Of a stretch of 45,982 bases of DNA, positions 7,422-17,900 are shown piece after piece. Source of the DNA: a virus. Under the pieces are notes generated by a model, which saw only the letters and a program-made list of their open reading frames with translations, did no database searches and was not told the DNA's origin. Positions within the stretch are counted from its first letter, which is position 1; the number at the start of each line of letters is the position of its first letter. Location: positions 1-45,982 of the IMG/VR virus record IMGVR_UViG_3300047476_000780; one strand, 5' to 3'. A program made the translations under genes and the position numbers.

Positions 7422-9089
7422 TTAGATAGTCTCGTCAGCTTCAAACTGCCAACCTAAACTTTCAATGATAATGTATCGCTTTGCATATCCTAAATTTGTA
7501 GCATAAACCCTGCATATTGTGCCTGTATCGTGTTCTGAAACAGGGAAAATCTTGGAAACAATGTTTGCTACAGTTGCATTATCAAGCCCTGTAGTATCAA
7601 ATGCTGTGCCTAAAGGTACAGATCTTACACTAGAGTTAAGAGTTTGTAAATTTACAGCATCAGTCGAGTTTTCTGGGTTACCAAGGTTGGTTATTTTCGA
7701 GTTGCTTACGCTAACTGATCCACTACCTTTAGGTGCTAGGATCACAGCACCGTCTGCTTCTAAAGCATTAAAACTAATAATATTGCCGTCGATCTTAATG
7801 CTGTCTACTTGAAGTGATTGTAATGTACCAATACTTTCAAGCCCTGGGGCACTTGTTACGCTAAATCCCAAAGATGAATAAGATAGTACGTCAATGTTGT
7901 TGATCTTATACGTCTTGCCTGCACTAATATTGAAGTTTTCAGACGACGACCAGCTTTCAGAACCTAATTGCCAAGTTAATAACTTATCACCGTCTGTACC
8001 ACCTTCTACTAAGATGCCACCACCGTCAGCTGTAGTGTTACTAGGAGAATCAGTTTTTCCTAATTCAATCAATTTGTCTTCAATTTGAAGATTTGTTGTA
8101 TTAACTGTAGTTAGTTCACCTTTAACTGTTAAGCTACCTTCAATAATTGCATCGCCATTAGCGTGTAAAGTTGCTAAAGGTAAATCCGTATTAATACCAA
8201 CTCGCTGAGTAGATGCAATTAAAGATAATGTAGGCTTATAACCTGGATCGGTTGTTCTAGTCTTAAAGTAAAAATTTTGTCCCGAGTTGTTAGCAACAAT
8301 GCTAAAACTTTCAGCGGTAACAATAACTTCGTTATTCTGACTTGGACCTAATAATAGTGGAACTGTATTTGTTAAAGATAACGATCCAGACAGTGACGGA
8401 GTTGGGTCATCGCTGAATAAAAATGTTTCTGCGGTTTTTAGCCCGCCTTGTGCATCAACAAGTGCATCTGCACGGGTAGCAACTACGTCAAACTTTAGTC
8501 CAGAAAGCGTACTAGCGGTAAATCCTTTTTGTATTTCTGTACCGAACCCCCCGAGTACATCAGCAGATGCCAAAGTAAACGATTCATTACTAAAGACTCC
8601 GAGTGGTACTTTACCGACTGACAAGTACGCAAGAGTTCGTACTGCATTGTTAACATCTACAACATCAATAATACTAAGTCCCGACTGTCCCTGCTGTTCA
8701 GTATAAATTGGACCTGCAAGGATTGTAGATACACCGTCGTTAAAGTATAATTGTTTTCTTAAACTGTCAATCCAAATCTCGCCCTGGCCAATTGTGCTAG
8801 GAACTGAATCAGAAACAATCGCTCCCCCACTGACTTTAAATCCAGAACCGTCATAGACTTTAAGTCTATTTTCGCTAGTATCAAACCATAATTGACCTTG
8901 GATTGGATTATTAGGTGCTGTTGTGTTGGAAAAGTTTTCTAACAGTCTTACAAAGTTTTCGTTGATAAACTCACCGTAAGTGCTAGCGTTTTTTCCAACT
9001 AAGGTAATATCCGTTGCTGTCTGATCGACTGTTCCGTCAACCACTTCTGTTAAAACAGTTCCGTCTGTTTTGTTTATAATGTAGCTCAT
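7422..9089 (-). CDS. Tail fibre protein with shared baseplate-anchor N-terminus
   Basis: 555 residues. The N-terminal 130 residues repeat the fibre-anchor domain (IINKTDGTVLTEVVDGTVD, LVGKNASTYGEFINENFVRL, GQLWFDTSENRLKVYDG, GEIWIDSLRKQLYF). Around 305-400 lies a module typical of aquatic T4-like phage fibres (IIEGSLTVKGELTTVNTTN, LQIEDKLIELGK, DGGGILVEGG). The C-terminus carries DAVNLQTLNSSVRS, a segment often found near trimerisation regions. ATG at 9089 overlaps the stop of the upstream fibre gene (ATGA), so the two are coupled. No tail-collar domain. Likely a distal or accessory fibre; receptor unknown. Confidence 0.75.
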   Translation of the reverse strand: MSYIINKTDGTVLTEVVDGTVDQTATDITLVGKNASTYGEFINENFVRLLENFSNTTAPNNPIQGQLWFDTSENRLKVYDGSGFKVSGGAIVSDSVPSTIGQGEIWIDSLRKQLYFNDGVSTILAGPIYTEQQGQSGLSIIDVVDVNNAVRTLAYLSVGKVPLGVFSNESFTLASADVLGGFGTEIQKGFTASTLSGLKFDVVATRADALVDAQGGLKTAETFLFSDDPTPSLSGSLSLTNTVPLLLGPSQNNEVIVTAESFSIVANNSGQNFYFKTRTTDPGYKPTLSLIASTQRVGINTDLPLATLHANGDAIIEGSLTVKGELTTVNTTNLQIEDKLIELGKTDSPSNTTADGGGILVEGGTDGDKLLTWQLGSESWSSSENFNISAGKTYKINNIDVLSYSSLGFSVTSAPGLESIGTLQSLQVDSIKIDGNIISFNALEADGAVILAPKGSGSVSVSNSKITNLGNPENSTDAVNLQTLNSSVRSVPLGTAFDTTGLDNATVANIVSKIFPVSEHDTGTICRVYATNLGYAKRYIIIESLGWQFEADETI

Positions 9090-11227
9090 TCCACAGCTCC
9101 GGTAAAGATAATGTAGTTAATAGTCAAGTAAGGGTTCATTGTGTTAAATGGCTGTCCAAGGTTGGTAGCCGATACCGCACCACTGTTAGGTAGACCGTAG
9201 CCTGTACCCGTGGATGGTAATCCAAATCCTTCAACTGCACTAGGATCAGCAGGTGCTGTTGGGGAGCCGGCTGCAAAATATTGTGCATTACCACTATACA
9301 TGTTATGTTTGTGATCCGGTAAATTGCTTAATGTTAGAACTCTTTCTTCCGAACCAGACCCTTCACCAACGTTGTCAGCAATAGGACTTACTACTCTATT
9401 TGCAGGGCCGCCGCCTGCATTAACTAAAATTTGCTCGTTAGTGATACTAGGAACTGTAGTTCCGTTATCCATGTTATCACGGCCTAATGCAAATCTACCT
9501 CTTAAGTCAGGTAGACCAAACGTATTTTTACCAACAAACCCTGTTCTTTTATAAGTGTATCCAATGGCTTGGAATAACAAAGAATATGTCGCAATACTAA
9601 CTTCACTACCGTCACACAGTAAGTAACCGTTTGGAATAGTAGTACCAGCGTACGGAAATATTGCTCCAACTGGCACTGTTGGAATATTAGAAATAAAGTT
9701 TTGTTTTGTAATCCTCTTCAAGCCACTATCAGCGCCAGATCTATAAACTAGTAACTGATCACCAGCAACTGATGTTGTTAATTGAGGCTTAGAAGTAATA
9801 ATACCAGCGTTAATTGCGGTAGTAAATGTAACTGTACCAGTTTGTGTTTGGCCATCAAAGTCAAACCCGTCGCTAGTAACGTCGCCAGTCATGTTGAATC
9901 GTGTTGAGCTAGCTAATCTTGCTGCAGATCCAGTAATGTCGCCAGTTAACCCACCGTTAAATGTTCCTTGGAATGATCCAACAAAAGCCTGTGCATAGAT
10001 ATTTCTAAAAGATCTGTTAGGCGAACCGATGTCATACAAGTTGTTAGCAGAGTCAGAACCTGGAGTTATTACTGTTCCAGCAACAGGCTCGCTGTTGATG
10101 TTAAGATTGTTAACTACTATTTGATTGTAGGTTGATAAAGTTCCACCAACTTGCAACTGTTTAGCAATACCGAGACCGCCTGCTGTCTTAATGCTACCAA
10201 CTGTAGGCGATGTTGCATCAGTTGTGTCAGTTACTCGCATAGTGCCGTTCAGTAAAATATTTCCATCAACGTCTAATACTTCTTCAGGATTAGTGTTATT
10301 GATACCAAACCCTACCTTTCCGTCTGCATTAACATATATTGATGTAATATTTGTGCCAGCATTGTTTGTTTTAAGACTAATACTATGGCCGCTGTTCTTA
10401 GATTGCAAGTTTATTGTGTTGATTGCACTGTCTAACGAGATACTAAAACTTAAATCACTACCAACGTTAAGACCGCCGTTGTTTCTAATACTTAATGGCC
10501 AATTAGTTGTACTAGAAACATCACTTCTTAAAAAGTTTTCTGCTTTAATTGCAGCGCCTGCAACATTTAATGCATCAGATGTGCTGGCTGTACCCCAGAA
10601 TTTTGTAGGTGCTGTATCGCTGGTAGCATCAACTGAACTTAAATTGACACCTTGGTTTATTGTTGTAAACCCAGCAATAACTGACTTTGGTGTAAATGCG
10701 TCTTTGCTGATTATTGCGATCCTGTAATTCTGTGAATACATAGAAATAACAGGGTGATACTGATCGTTTGTATCTACAATGGTTTCAACTTCTGGGCCTG
10801 TTTTTGCACCAGAACTAAATTGTGGACCAACTAAGATCCAGTTAGAACCAGAAAATAGATATAACTGTAAAGTTTCTGTATTAACCCACAAGTCGCCTTT
10901 AATACTATTACTAGCTAACGGCGCTGACGTGTCCTTTTTTAGCGATCCTGCCGCGGTCCAATTGGTGCCGTCGAATACCTTTAGTAAGTTTACGCCTGCG
11001 GTATTATCATACCATAGCTGACCTTGTACTGGATTTAGCGGCCCGGGTTGTGGGCCAGCAAAGTTTTCAAGTAAGTGTAAAAAGTTTTCTGCAACAACAG
11101 GACCGTATCCTGAGTAATTTTTACCCGGAAATGTTATACTTGTCTCATTGTTTAATGTTTGGTCTGCTACTGTAATTGCTGGTTTAGCAGGATTAGTAGT
11201 TTCAGTGAATTTGACTTGATATGACAT
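9086..11227 (-). CDS. Short tail fibre/collar protein (gp12-like C-terminus)
   Basis: 713 residues. Residues 1-140 contain the shared fibre-anchor domain (TFPGKNYSGYGPVVAENFLHL, GQLWYDNTAGVNLLKVFDG, GDLWVNTETLQLYLFSG). A long beta region follows, with DTTDATSPTVGSIKTAGGLG at about 330. From about residue 515 there is a phage tail-collar domain: VPVGAIFPYAGTTIPNGYLL, CDGSEVSIATYSLLF, FGLPDLRGRFALGRDNM, LSNLPDHKHNMYSG and NPYLTINYIIFTG. The DHKHN histidines are the metal-binding type seen in T4 gp12 and related fibres. ATG at 11227 has AGGAG nine bases upstream and starts 4 bases after the previous stop. It probably binds the host surface irreversibly or caps the fibre (from the gp12 family); the exact role is inferred. 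Confidence 0.85.
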   Translation of the reverse strand: MSYQVKFTETTNPAKPAITVADQTLNNETSITFPGKNYSGYGPVVAENFLHLLENFAGPQPGPLNPVQGQLWYDNTAGVNLLKVFDGTNWTAAGSLKKDTSAPLASNSIKGDLWVNTETLQLYLFSGSNWILVGPQFSSGAKTGPEVETIVDTNDQYHPVISMYSQNYRIAIISKDAFTPKSVIAGFTTINQGVNLSSVDATSDTAPTKFWGTASTSDALNVAGAAIKAENFLRSDVSSTTNWPLSIRNNGGLNVGSDLSFSISLDSAINTINLQSKNSGHSISLKTNNAGTNITSIYVNADGKVGFGINNTNPEEVLDVDGNILLNGTMRVTDTTDATSPTVGSIKTAGGLGIAKQLQVGGTLSTYNQIVVNNLNINSEPVAGTVITPGSDSANNLYDIGSPNRSFRNIYAQAFVGSFQGTFNGGLTGDITGSAARLASSTRFNMTGDVTSDGFDFDGQTQTGTVTFTTAINAGIITSKPQLTTSVAGDQLLVYRSGADSGLKRITKQNFISNIPTVPVGAIFPYAGTTIPNGYLLCDGSEVSIATYSLLFQAIGYTYKRTGFVGKNTFGLPDLRGRFALGRDNMDNGTTVPSITNEQILVNAGGGPANRVVSPIADNVGEGSGSEERVLTLSNLPDHKHNMYSGNAQYFAAGSPTAPADPSAVEGFGLPSTGTGYGLPNSGAVSATNLGQPFNTMNPYLTINYIIFTGAVE

Positions 11228-11231
11228 TCAA

Positions 11232-11840
11232 TTACACTCCTGCTAAGCCAGTTAAGCTCTGGATTCGTACAGTATAGTCAACCTGAATTAGTCTGTTCAG
11301 TGACTTTTGCACAGGGTGAAATACTACGTGAGTTAGTAATAGACTTTGGCCTGTTGAACTATAAGACTTTAACCCAAGTTCATCAAACACATAGGCGCTT
11401 TCGTTGTTATTTGTATTATCGTAAGCTGTTTGATTGCTAGGCTCACCGTAGTCTAGTAAACAAGTAATAAAGACATCAGTATAATTTGTACCAGTTACGT
11501 GTCTAGTTTCAACAAAATTCCTAGTTGGATCAATATTATTGCTAGAACGATCATCAACAACTTTAGCATAAGTTTGATTGTACAAACTAGCATTGGACCC
11601 AGAACTGTTTGGAGTTAGGTACGTGATAATACCTGTTGGATCAACAGCGGTTCCGCCGTTACCAAATGCCATTTCATAAATGAAACCCTGGCCGCTGTTA
11701 GCAATACTTTGTGCTAATGCAATACTCATATTTTCATAGTGAATTGCATTACGCTTATCAACAAAAACTTCTGCCGATAAGGGGTCATGGATCTTAATAT
11801 GACCCTCAATATGTACGCCTGTCATGTCTTTACTTTGCAT
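11232..11840 (-). CDS. Small structural protein between giant tail protein and fibres
   Basis: 202 residues. It opens MQSKDMTGVHIEGHIKIHDP, then EVFVDKRNAIHYENMSIALA, followed by beta-rich sequence ending VDYTVRIQSLTGL. I recall similar proteins at the same place in T4-like cyanophages, annotated only as virion structural. It may be a fibre-attachment or baseplate-periphery protein (a gp8/gp10-like position), but no T4 homologue is recognisable by eye. It has its own late promoter (11863-11870) and leads the fibre operon, 4 bases before the 713-residue fibre. Confidence 0.6.
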   Translation of the reverse strand: MQSKDMTGVHIEGHIKIHDPLSAEVFVDKRNAIHYENMSIALAQSIANSGQGFIYEMAFGNGGTAVDPTGIITYLTPNSSGSNASLYNQTYAKVVDDRSSNNIDPTRNFVETRHVTGTNYTDVFITCLLDYGEPSNQTAYDNTNNNESAYVFDELGLKSYSSTGQSLLLTHVVFHPVQKSLNRLIQVDYTVRIQSLTGLAGV

Positions 11841-11862
11841 AGTAATCTCTCTTTATCTTTTA

Positions 11863-11870
11863 TATTTATC
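11863..11870 (-). promoter_or_regulatory. T4-type late promoter
   Basis: GATAAATA on the minus strand, 22 bases before the ATG at 11840, in the 61-base spacer between the giant gene and the fibre operon. Seven of eight match to TATAAATA. A purine-rich leader (AGAGAG) follows before the start codon. Confidence 0.65.
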
Positions 11871-11901
11871 AAGCCCTATTATCTGATAGTTTAATAGAGC
11901 G

Positions 11902-14900
11902 TTAGCCCTTAAAGTCCACGTACCAGATACCAGATTCTGCCCTTAAAAACTCCCCTATTTTAGTTTGATCAGTAGTTAAATCAGCTGTGTTGTCCCAGAC
12001 AATACCTTTTCTCTTTACAACTGTTACTCTTGTTCCAACTTTTAATGGGTGTGTTAGTCTAATCTGATTAGAAGTTCCGCTAACGGCAAACTCTGCGTCT
12101 AGCTGGATATCGCCCTCTGGACTTTCGCTGTGAACCGACACATCATGTACCTTATACGGATGCTTCTTTAGTCTAATATTTCCAACAAAGAACTGCCATT
12201 TTGCAGAATCTGCACTAAACTTTGCCGAACTAGTATGAGAAGTTAGACATTTATAAGCATAGCTTCCATGTACTACAATTATACCAGCTGCGTAGCTAAC
12301 GTTTGGTGCCCAGTCGGCTGTTACTTCGTATCCGCCAACAAATACTTCAATGTCGTCTGCTTGGACATAATCTACTGGGAAGTCAGATGTATAACCATCT
12401 GCAATCCAATCGCTAACTTTTGTCACACTGTGGCCGTTAGCAATTACATCAGCCATCGGTGTAAACTTTAAATTAAGTGTAGTCGATCCTGTTGAAATCA
12501 CTTGTTCAATACTCTCTTCTTCAGAGTAAGGAATTGTTTCTGAAGATCCAATGTCCTGTACGTATGTTCCAACATCATAGTAAGATCTAGCACCAGTACC
12601 TAGTGTGCTTCTACGAAGTTGTCCTAGGATATTTCCGTTCTTACTAAAGTATTCGATGCGCTCACCGGCAATTTCAATAATGCCAGGACGATTCAACAAA
12701 GGATTTGGTTCGTCAAAGTTTGATGCATCATCAACTTCAATTGTGATATCAGTTTGTGCTAGTCCTTTAGATAATTTAGCTCTCTTAGACATGCTTAGTC
12801 GTTTAAAGTGTACACGATTTAGCATATCTTTAAACTGCATATAGGCAATATTTGTTTGCGATACCTGATTGCTAAATGTTATTACTGTAAACTGATCATC
12901 AGCTTCTGGGTTATAAGCCAACTTGACGCTGTTTTTGTCGTCTGTAATTCTATAATCAACGCCCGGTGTTAACAATGTTCCGTTCTTAGTGACCCAAACA
13001 TAGCTATCGCCAAGGACTGATCGTGTTAGCTGTAAGATGCCGCCTGCAACTTCTTTATAAGCATAGTACTCTAATGTATCAGCAACAAACGCAACGTCAG
13101 ATGTTACATTAATATCAGTTCTTCTTACATCGAGAATATCGTGCTTATAAGAAGAAATAACTTCTACAACTTCAGTCGGTGCGTTGACGAATTGAATTCT
13201 TGCACCAAATCCGCCCGCTGGTGGCAAATAAGTATATTCCTGTTCTTGGATTATGCTCACTACAAGCTGTTGGCCTGAGTACTTCTGATAAGTTTTCCTA
13301 TTAATCTTAACTGTAATACCGCTTAAATCGATAGTATAATCTAAACCAATAACAAGTTTAGTTCCGGCTGCTATTACAACAATATTATCAACTTCAACGG
13401 AAAACGGCGATGCCTTAGTTGCATCAATAGCATAGTTTAATCTATTGCTGCCGATTGTAAAGTAGCTATTGTTGGCTGCTTTAAGAATCTGTTGTCCTAC
13501 TCTAACAATCATATTTGTTTCAATTGGAGTAGCATTGCCTACAACGTTTTCTAAGTTGTAGATAGTTTCGCCTGTTGGTTCAATCTTTTCTGTCTTAGTA
13601 ATAGCAAATGTCTGTTCAGCACCCGCAACTATTACAAAATTAATCACTGAACCTTCGACAATTTCTCCACCAAAGCGTAGGCCAATTCTCTTAGAACTAG
13701 AGTACGAACTATCAGTTTCAAACACTTCTGGTGTAGCTGGTAGTCCGTCAATGTAAACTAACGATGTGAACGAATCAGTCCACGGAGCTTTAGTTACAAA
13801 CTCCGACGTTACTCCGTCTGCTACAAAATAGTCAATATCTAAAATGTTAGATCCGTTAAATCCAAAACTAAACACAGATACTACATCACCAACAGCTGGC
13901 GCTACTAGTAATTCAACTGTTTGCGCTACATAGTCAACAACGTACTCGTCAACTTGTGTTAGAACGGTAGTACCATTTCCATTAGTGATTTTTACTACTA
14001 CAGCTTGTGGGCTATTAGGAGTTTGTGAAATTGCATATAGTCTATTAGAACCATCAGCAACGTAAGTATCAACTTTAATAGCAGCCGAGCTGTACAGCGG
14101 ACGCTCGTACACTTTAATTGCTAACGCATCAACCACTTGTCCAGGAACAACTTCTTCAGGTGCAGGACTTGTAGTCGGTGTTACTAAGCCGTCACCGTCA
14201 ACAATGATGTCTTCGGCACGCAGACCGCTTGCGGTTGTGTACGCTAAGTTTCCACCTTGCAACGATGTATCATAATCATCGTTTGCAGGAGTAATTGATC
14301 CGTCACTTGTACTCTTTCTTAAGATAAACTGATCGCTTGCACCAACTGTTACCGAGTCTGAGATTGAAACAAACTGAGTAGTACCATCTGCTACACCGTT
14401 GTTTGATGGATCAACGTATGTTGTACCAAAGTGTACTAGTGATTGTTCAATGCGAACTGGACGTAATAGCGAAGTAATCTTAATTACGCTGTTTGCTTCG
14501 ATTGGATTTTCAAACACAATCGTTGTAAACAAGTCGGCATTGTAGTCAACGTTTTCAGTTAGAGTTCTAGTAAACTTAATAGTAGTGCTTGCACTAATAT
14601 CTGAAAGTACTACTTGGTCTACTTTAACTGAAGTTGCGCTAACAATTTCTGTTACTGTAGTGTTAGCATTAAACTTATCTAATATGTCGCAAGTAACAAT
14701 GTCACCAACTGAGATAGTAGTTGTGTTGTCAACAGTTAATATCAAGGAGCCGGCAACAATAGTTCTAGTAGTAGAAACTGGTTTTGTTACTGTGATGTGT
14801 AATCCACTGTTGTACTCTGGGAATACGTATTCAACATCTGTACCGTTAGATACATATTCTTGTGATAGTAATACAGAATGATAAACGTTAATCTCTGTTC

Positions 14901-17900
14901 CAACTTCTGGGACATATGGTAGTCTAAATTGGTGTGCTCCGGCATCTACTGTTGTGATAAAATCATCAAACAATGCATCAAAGCTATCCCACTTATCTGA
15001 GAAGTATGGTAGGCTGTCCCAACCTTGGCCAACATCAAACCCGATGCCGTCTACAATAACGCCACCGTAGTCAATACCTGTCATTAATTGAGACAGGTCT
15101 TTACCAACATAACCAGACTCTGGATTATAGTAGAACTGGATTCTATCAGCACTATTAAGTAATGACCAATCTTTTAGATAGGTAACTACTATGGTTTCTC
15201 CCTTTAACGGAGCGGTATCAAATGTAATTGATCCAGCATACGCGGTGTATCCACGTGATGTTGATTTTGTAATCTTTAAAGTGTAATCACTTCTTAATAC
15301 ATCAACACCTGCAACTGTTACTGACGAGTTACCTACTTTAATGTCTGGGGCCCATTGTAATGGCCACTGAACTCGAGTACCGGTTCCAACAAATGTCTCA
15401 GTGTGCTCTAGTTCTGTTATGAAGTACGACTTAGTTATTCTATCAAACTTCATTTTAATTAAATTAGATCGAACAACACTATTGCCAATGATAGCAACGG
15501 CTTTTGCTGAAGATCCTTCTGGAAGGATACCGCCTTCAATTAATACTGTGGGCGCTTTTAAATAGCCCTTGCCTGGAGATAGTAACACTACTCGATTAAC
15601 TTTACCGTTTGAGATAAATGCTCGAGCGGTTGCTGGCTCTGTGCATGATCCAACAAATCTGATAACTGGTTCAGTAATATACTGAGAGCCGTTGTCAATA
15701 ATTCTTAATTCAGTCACTTCGAATCCAACATTATCTAACCAGTGCTTCCACGGATAGCTAGTAATTAGTGCATTGTCTGCCTGTATAGCATCGTTAACTA
15801 CTGAGGTTGTGATTACTCCTAGGCTATTATTTTCAAAAATAGGTTGTAAGTCAAAGTCAGTCACTGACGAACGACTAGTCTCTAATTCAGTATAAGAGCT
15901 TACATACTCTCTTACTTTTGTTCTATAAGGCTTAACTTCGGCAACATAAGCTTCAAAGTCACTAAGATTGTCGTTGTTATAGGTAACATCTTGTCTTAGA
16001 TCACCAACATTATGTTGTGCTTTAACAAAACTAGTCTTAAAGATCCAGTCAACATACCCTTGCTCGCTAAGTGCATAACGCACAGAACCAAAGAACAACT
16101 CTAAATAAGTTTCCTTCAAGGTGTCAGTTAATACGCTATTCTTCAATGCGTTGAGAATATTTCTCAACTCTTTAGAAGCAGAGTTATCAAACACACTGCC
16201 GTCATATAACGAACCGTCGTAACCATACGATGTGTCGCTAAACGAATATAAGCTAGACTTTAGTTGTAAAGTACCGTTCTGGCTACCAACAACCGTATAA
16301 CTTTGTGTCCAATCAATTGAAGAAGAATCTTGATACTTCTTCAATAGTACCCAGTACCCGTTATTGTTAGTTTTAACTTTAACTAGTTGGTTGACCTTAG
16401 GGGTAACTAAATTTAAACCGCTGAATGTATCTACTACATGATCAATTGCTGTAAACTGATTGTAGCCAGTAGCATACCAATCAACATACTCCCAGTACCT
16501 ACGAGTATCAAACGCTTGTGATCTAGATCTAGACCAAGTTAGTGTTGACGGGTCGTATGAGTAAATGCTCCAAGCATCTAGCGCCTGCGTATCGGTATGC
16601 ACTAAAACAGAATAATCTCTGATTAATAAAGTAGTAGAGCTAGTGTATCCCTTACCTTTAGATAAAACTTCAGCGCCAATTAGTTGACCTCTTGTGTTGA
16701 TTTGTGCTCTAATCTTTGCGCCAGTGCCTGCACCTACAATAGTAAAGTACGGCGCTGTTACGTAGCCAGAACCTGCGCCAATAATATCAACTCCAGTAAT
16801 TTCACCATTCTCAATAATTGGTGCTATTTCTGGACGGCGGAAGGATCCAACACTTGCAAATCGTAATTCTAAATCTGAGTCAAGGACTGCATCGTATAGA
16901 CCAGTAGTGTTGTTAGGTTCTGGATCGTAAGATTCAAATAATGATAAGTCCTTCTGATTTGTAATCTGGTTATCTTTTAGAACCAAGTTGACTTGTTCGA
17001 CAAATTGCTTTAGTGCCTCAAAGCGATTTATAAACATACTTTGACGAGGTCTAAATTCGATACCGTATCTTAATTTAGGCGGTAGACTCATGTCTGGTAC
17101 TAGTCTGTCATTAAAGTCTTTTCCGCAAAGACTGTCGTACCATTTATCTTCAATTCGTGTAGGAATTATTGTATTAATGTTGTTACTGATTAACTTCCAT
17201 TCAGTGTGAATATTTTGATTAGTGTTCTCAGTAGTCCAATATTCTATAGACAAGACGACATCTTTATCTTCAAGAATTGGCTTAGCATTTACTAGTGTAA
17301 ATGAATTTGTTCCTGTTAGTGCTAGATATCGGTAGCCTTCACCTCGTGGGTTTGAGATTAAGTCAGCAACATCCTGTCCCGACAGCTTTCTATCAGGTAC
17401 TGCTGGAATAGTTTTCTTGTTCTTAACCCAGTAATAGTAAGTGTATTTTTTTGTCTTACTAACGTTATCGTATTTTACTTCATAACTGTAAGCAGAATCA
17501 CCGTACAACGATGTTCCGCTAATACCTAATGCAATGCCTGCTTCAGTATCAGCCTGTTCATCCCAAGCAGATGGTTTTAATGTAGATTCTACCCATTCGT
17601 ACACATCGATAGACGATCCAGGGAACAATGTGTTCCATGTACTATTTCGGTAAACAATATCTGCATCATAGCTATTAATAAACTTAGCGGTTCTTAAATC
17701 CCACCATAGTCTACCAACTTGTGCTTTGGTCCATGCCATACCGTTATCAATGTTTACTGTAGCATCAGGTGTTACATTATTAAGTGGTGTACAGTATGTT
17801 GCAGGATCGTAGAAAGTTTTATACTTGAGTTCTTGCTCAGCAAGGCCTGCAATCTTTCCTTGAGAAGAATCGATTACATCTAAATATGAAAGTAGCTTGC

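Noticed and set aside
10191-10727. 178-codon plus-strand frame opposite the 713-residue fibre
   Set aside because: No start context, hydrophobic low-information translation, and the minus-strand protein has recognisable fibre domains throughout.
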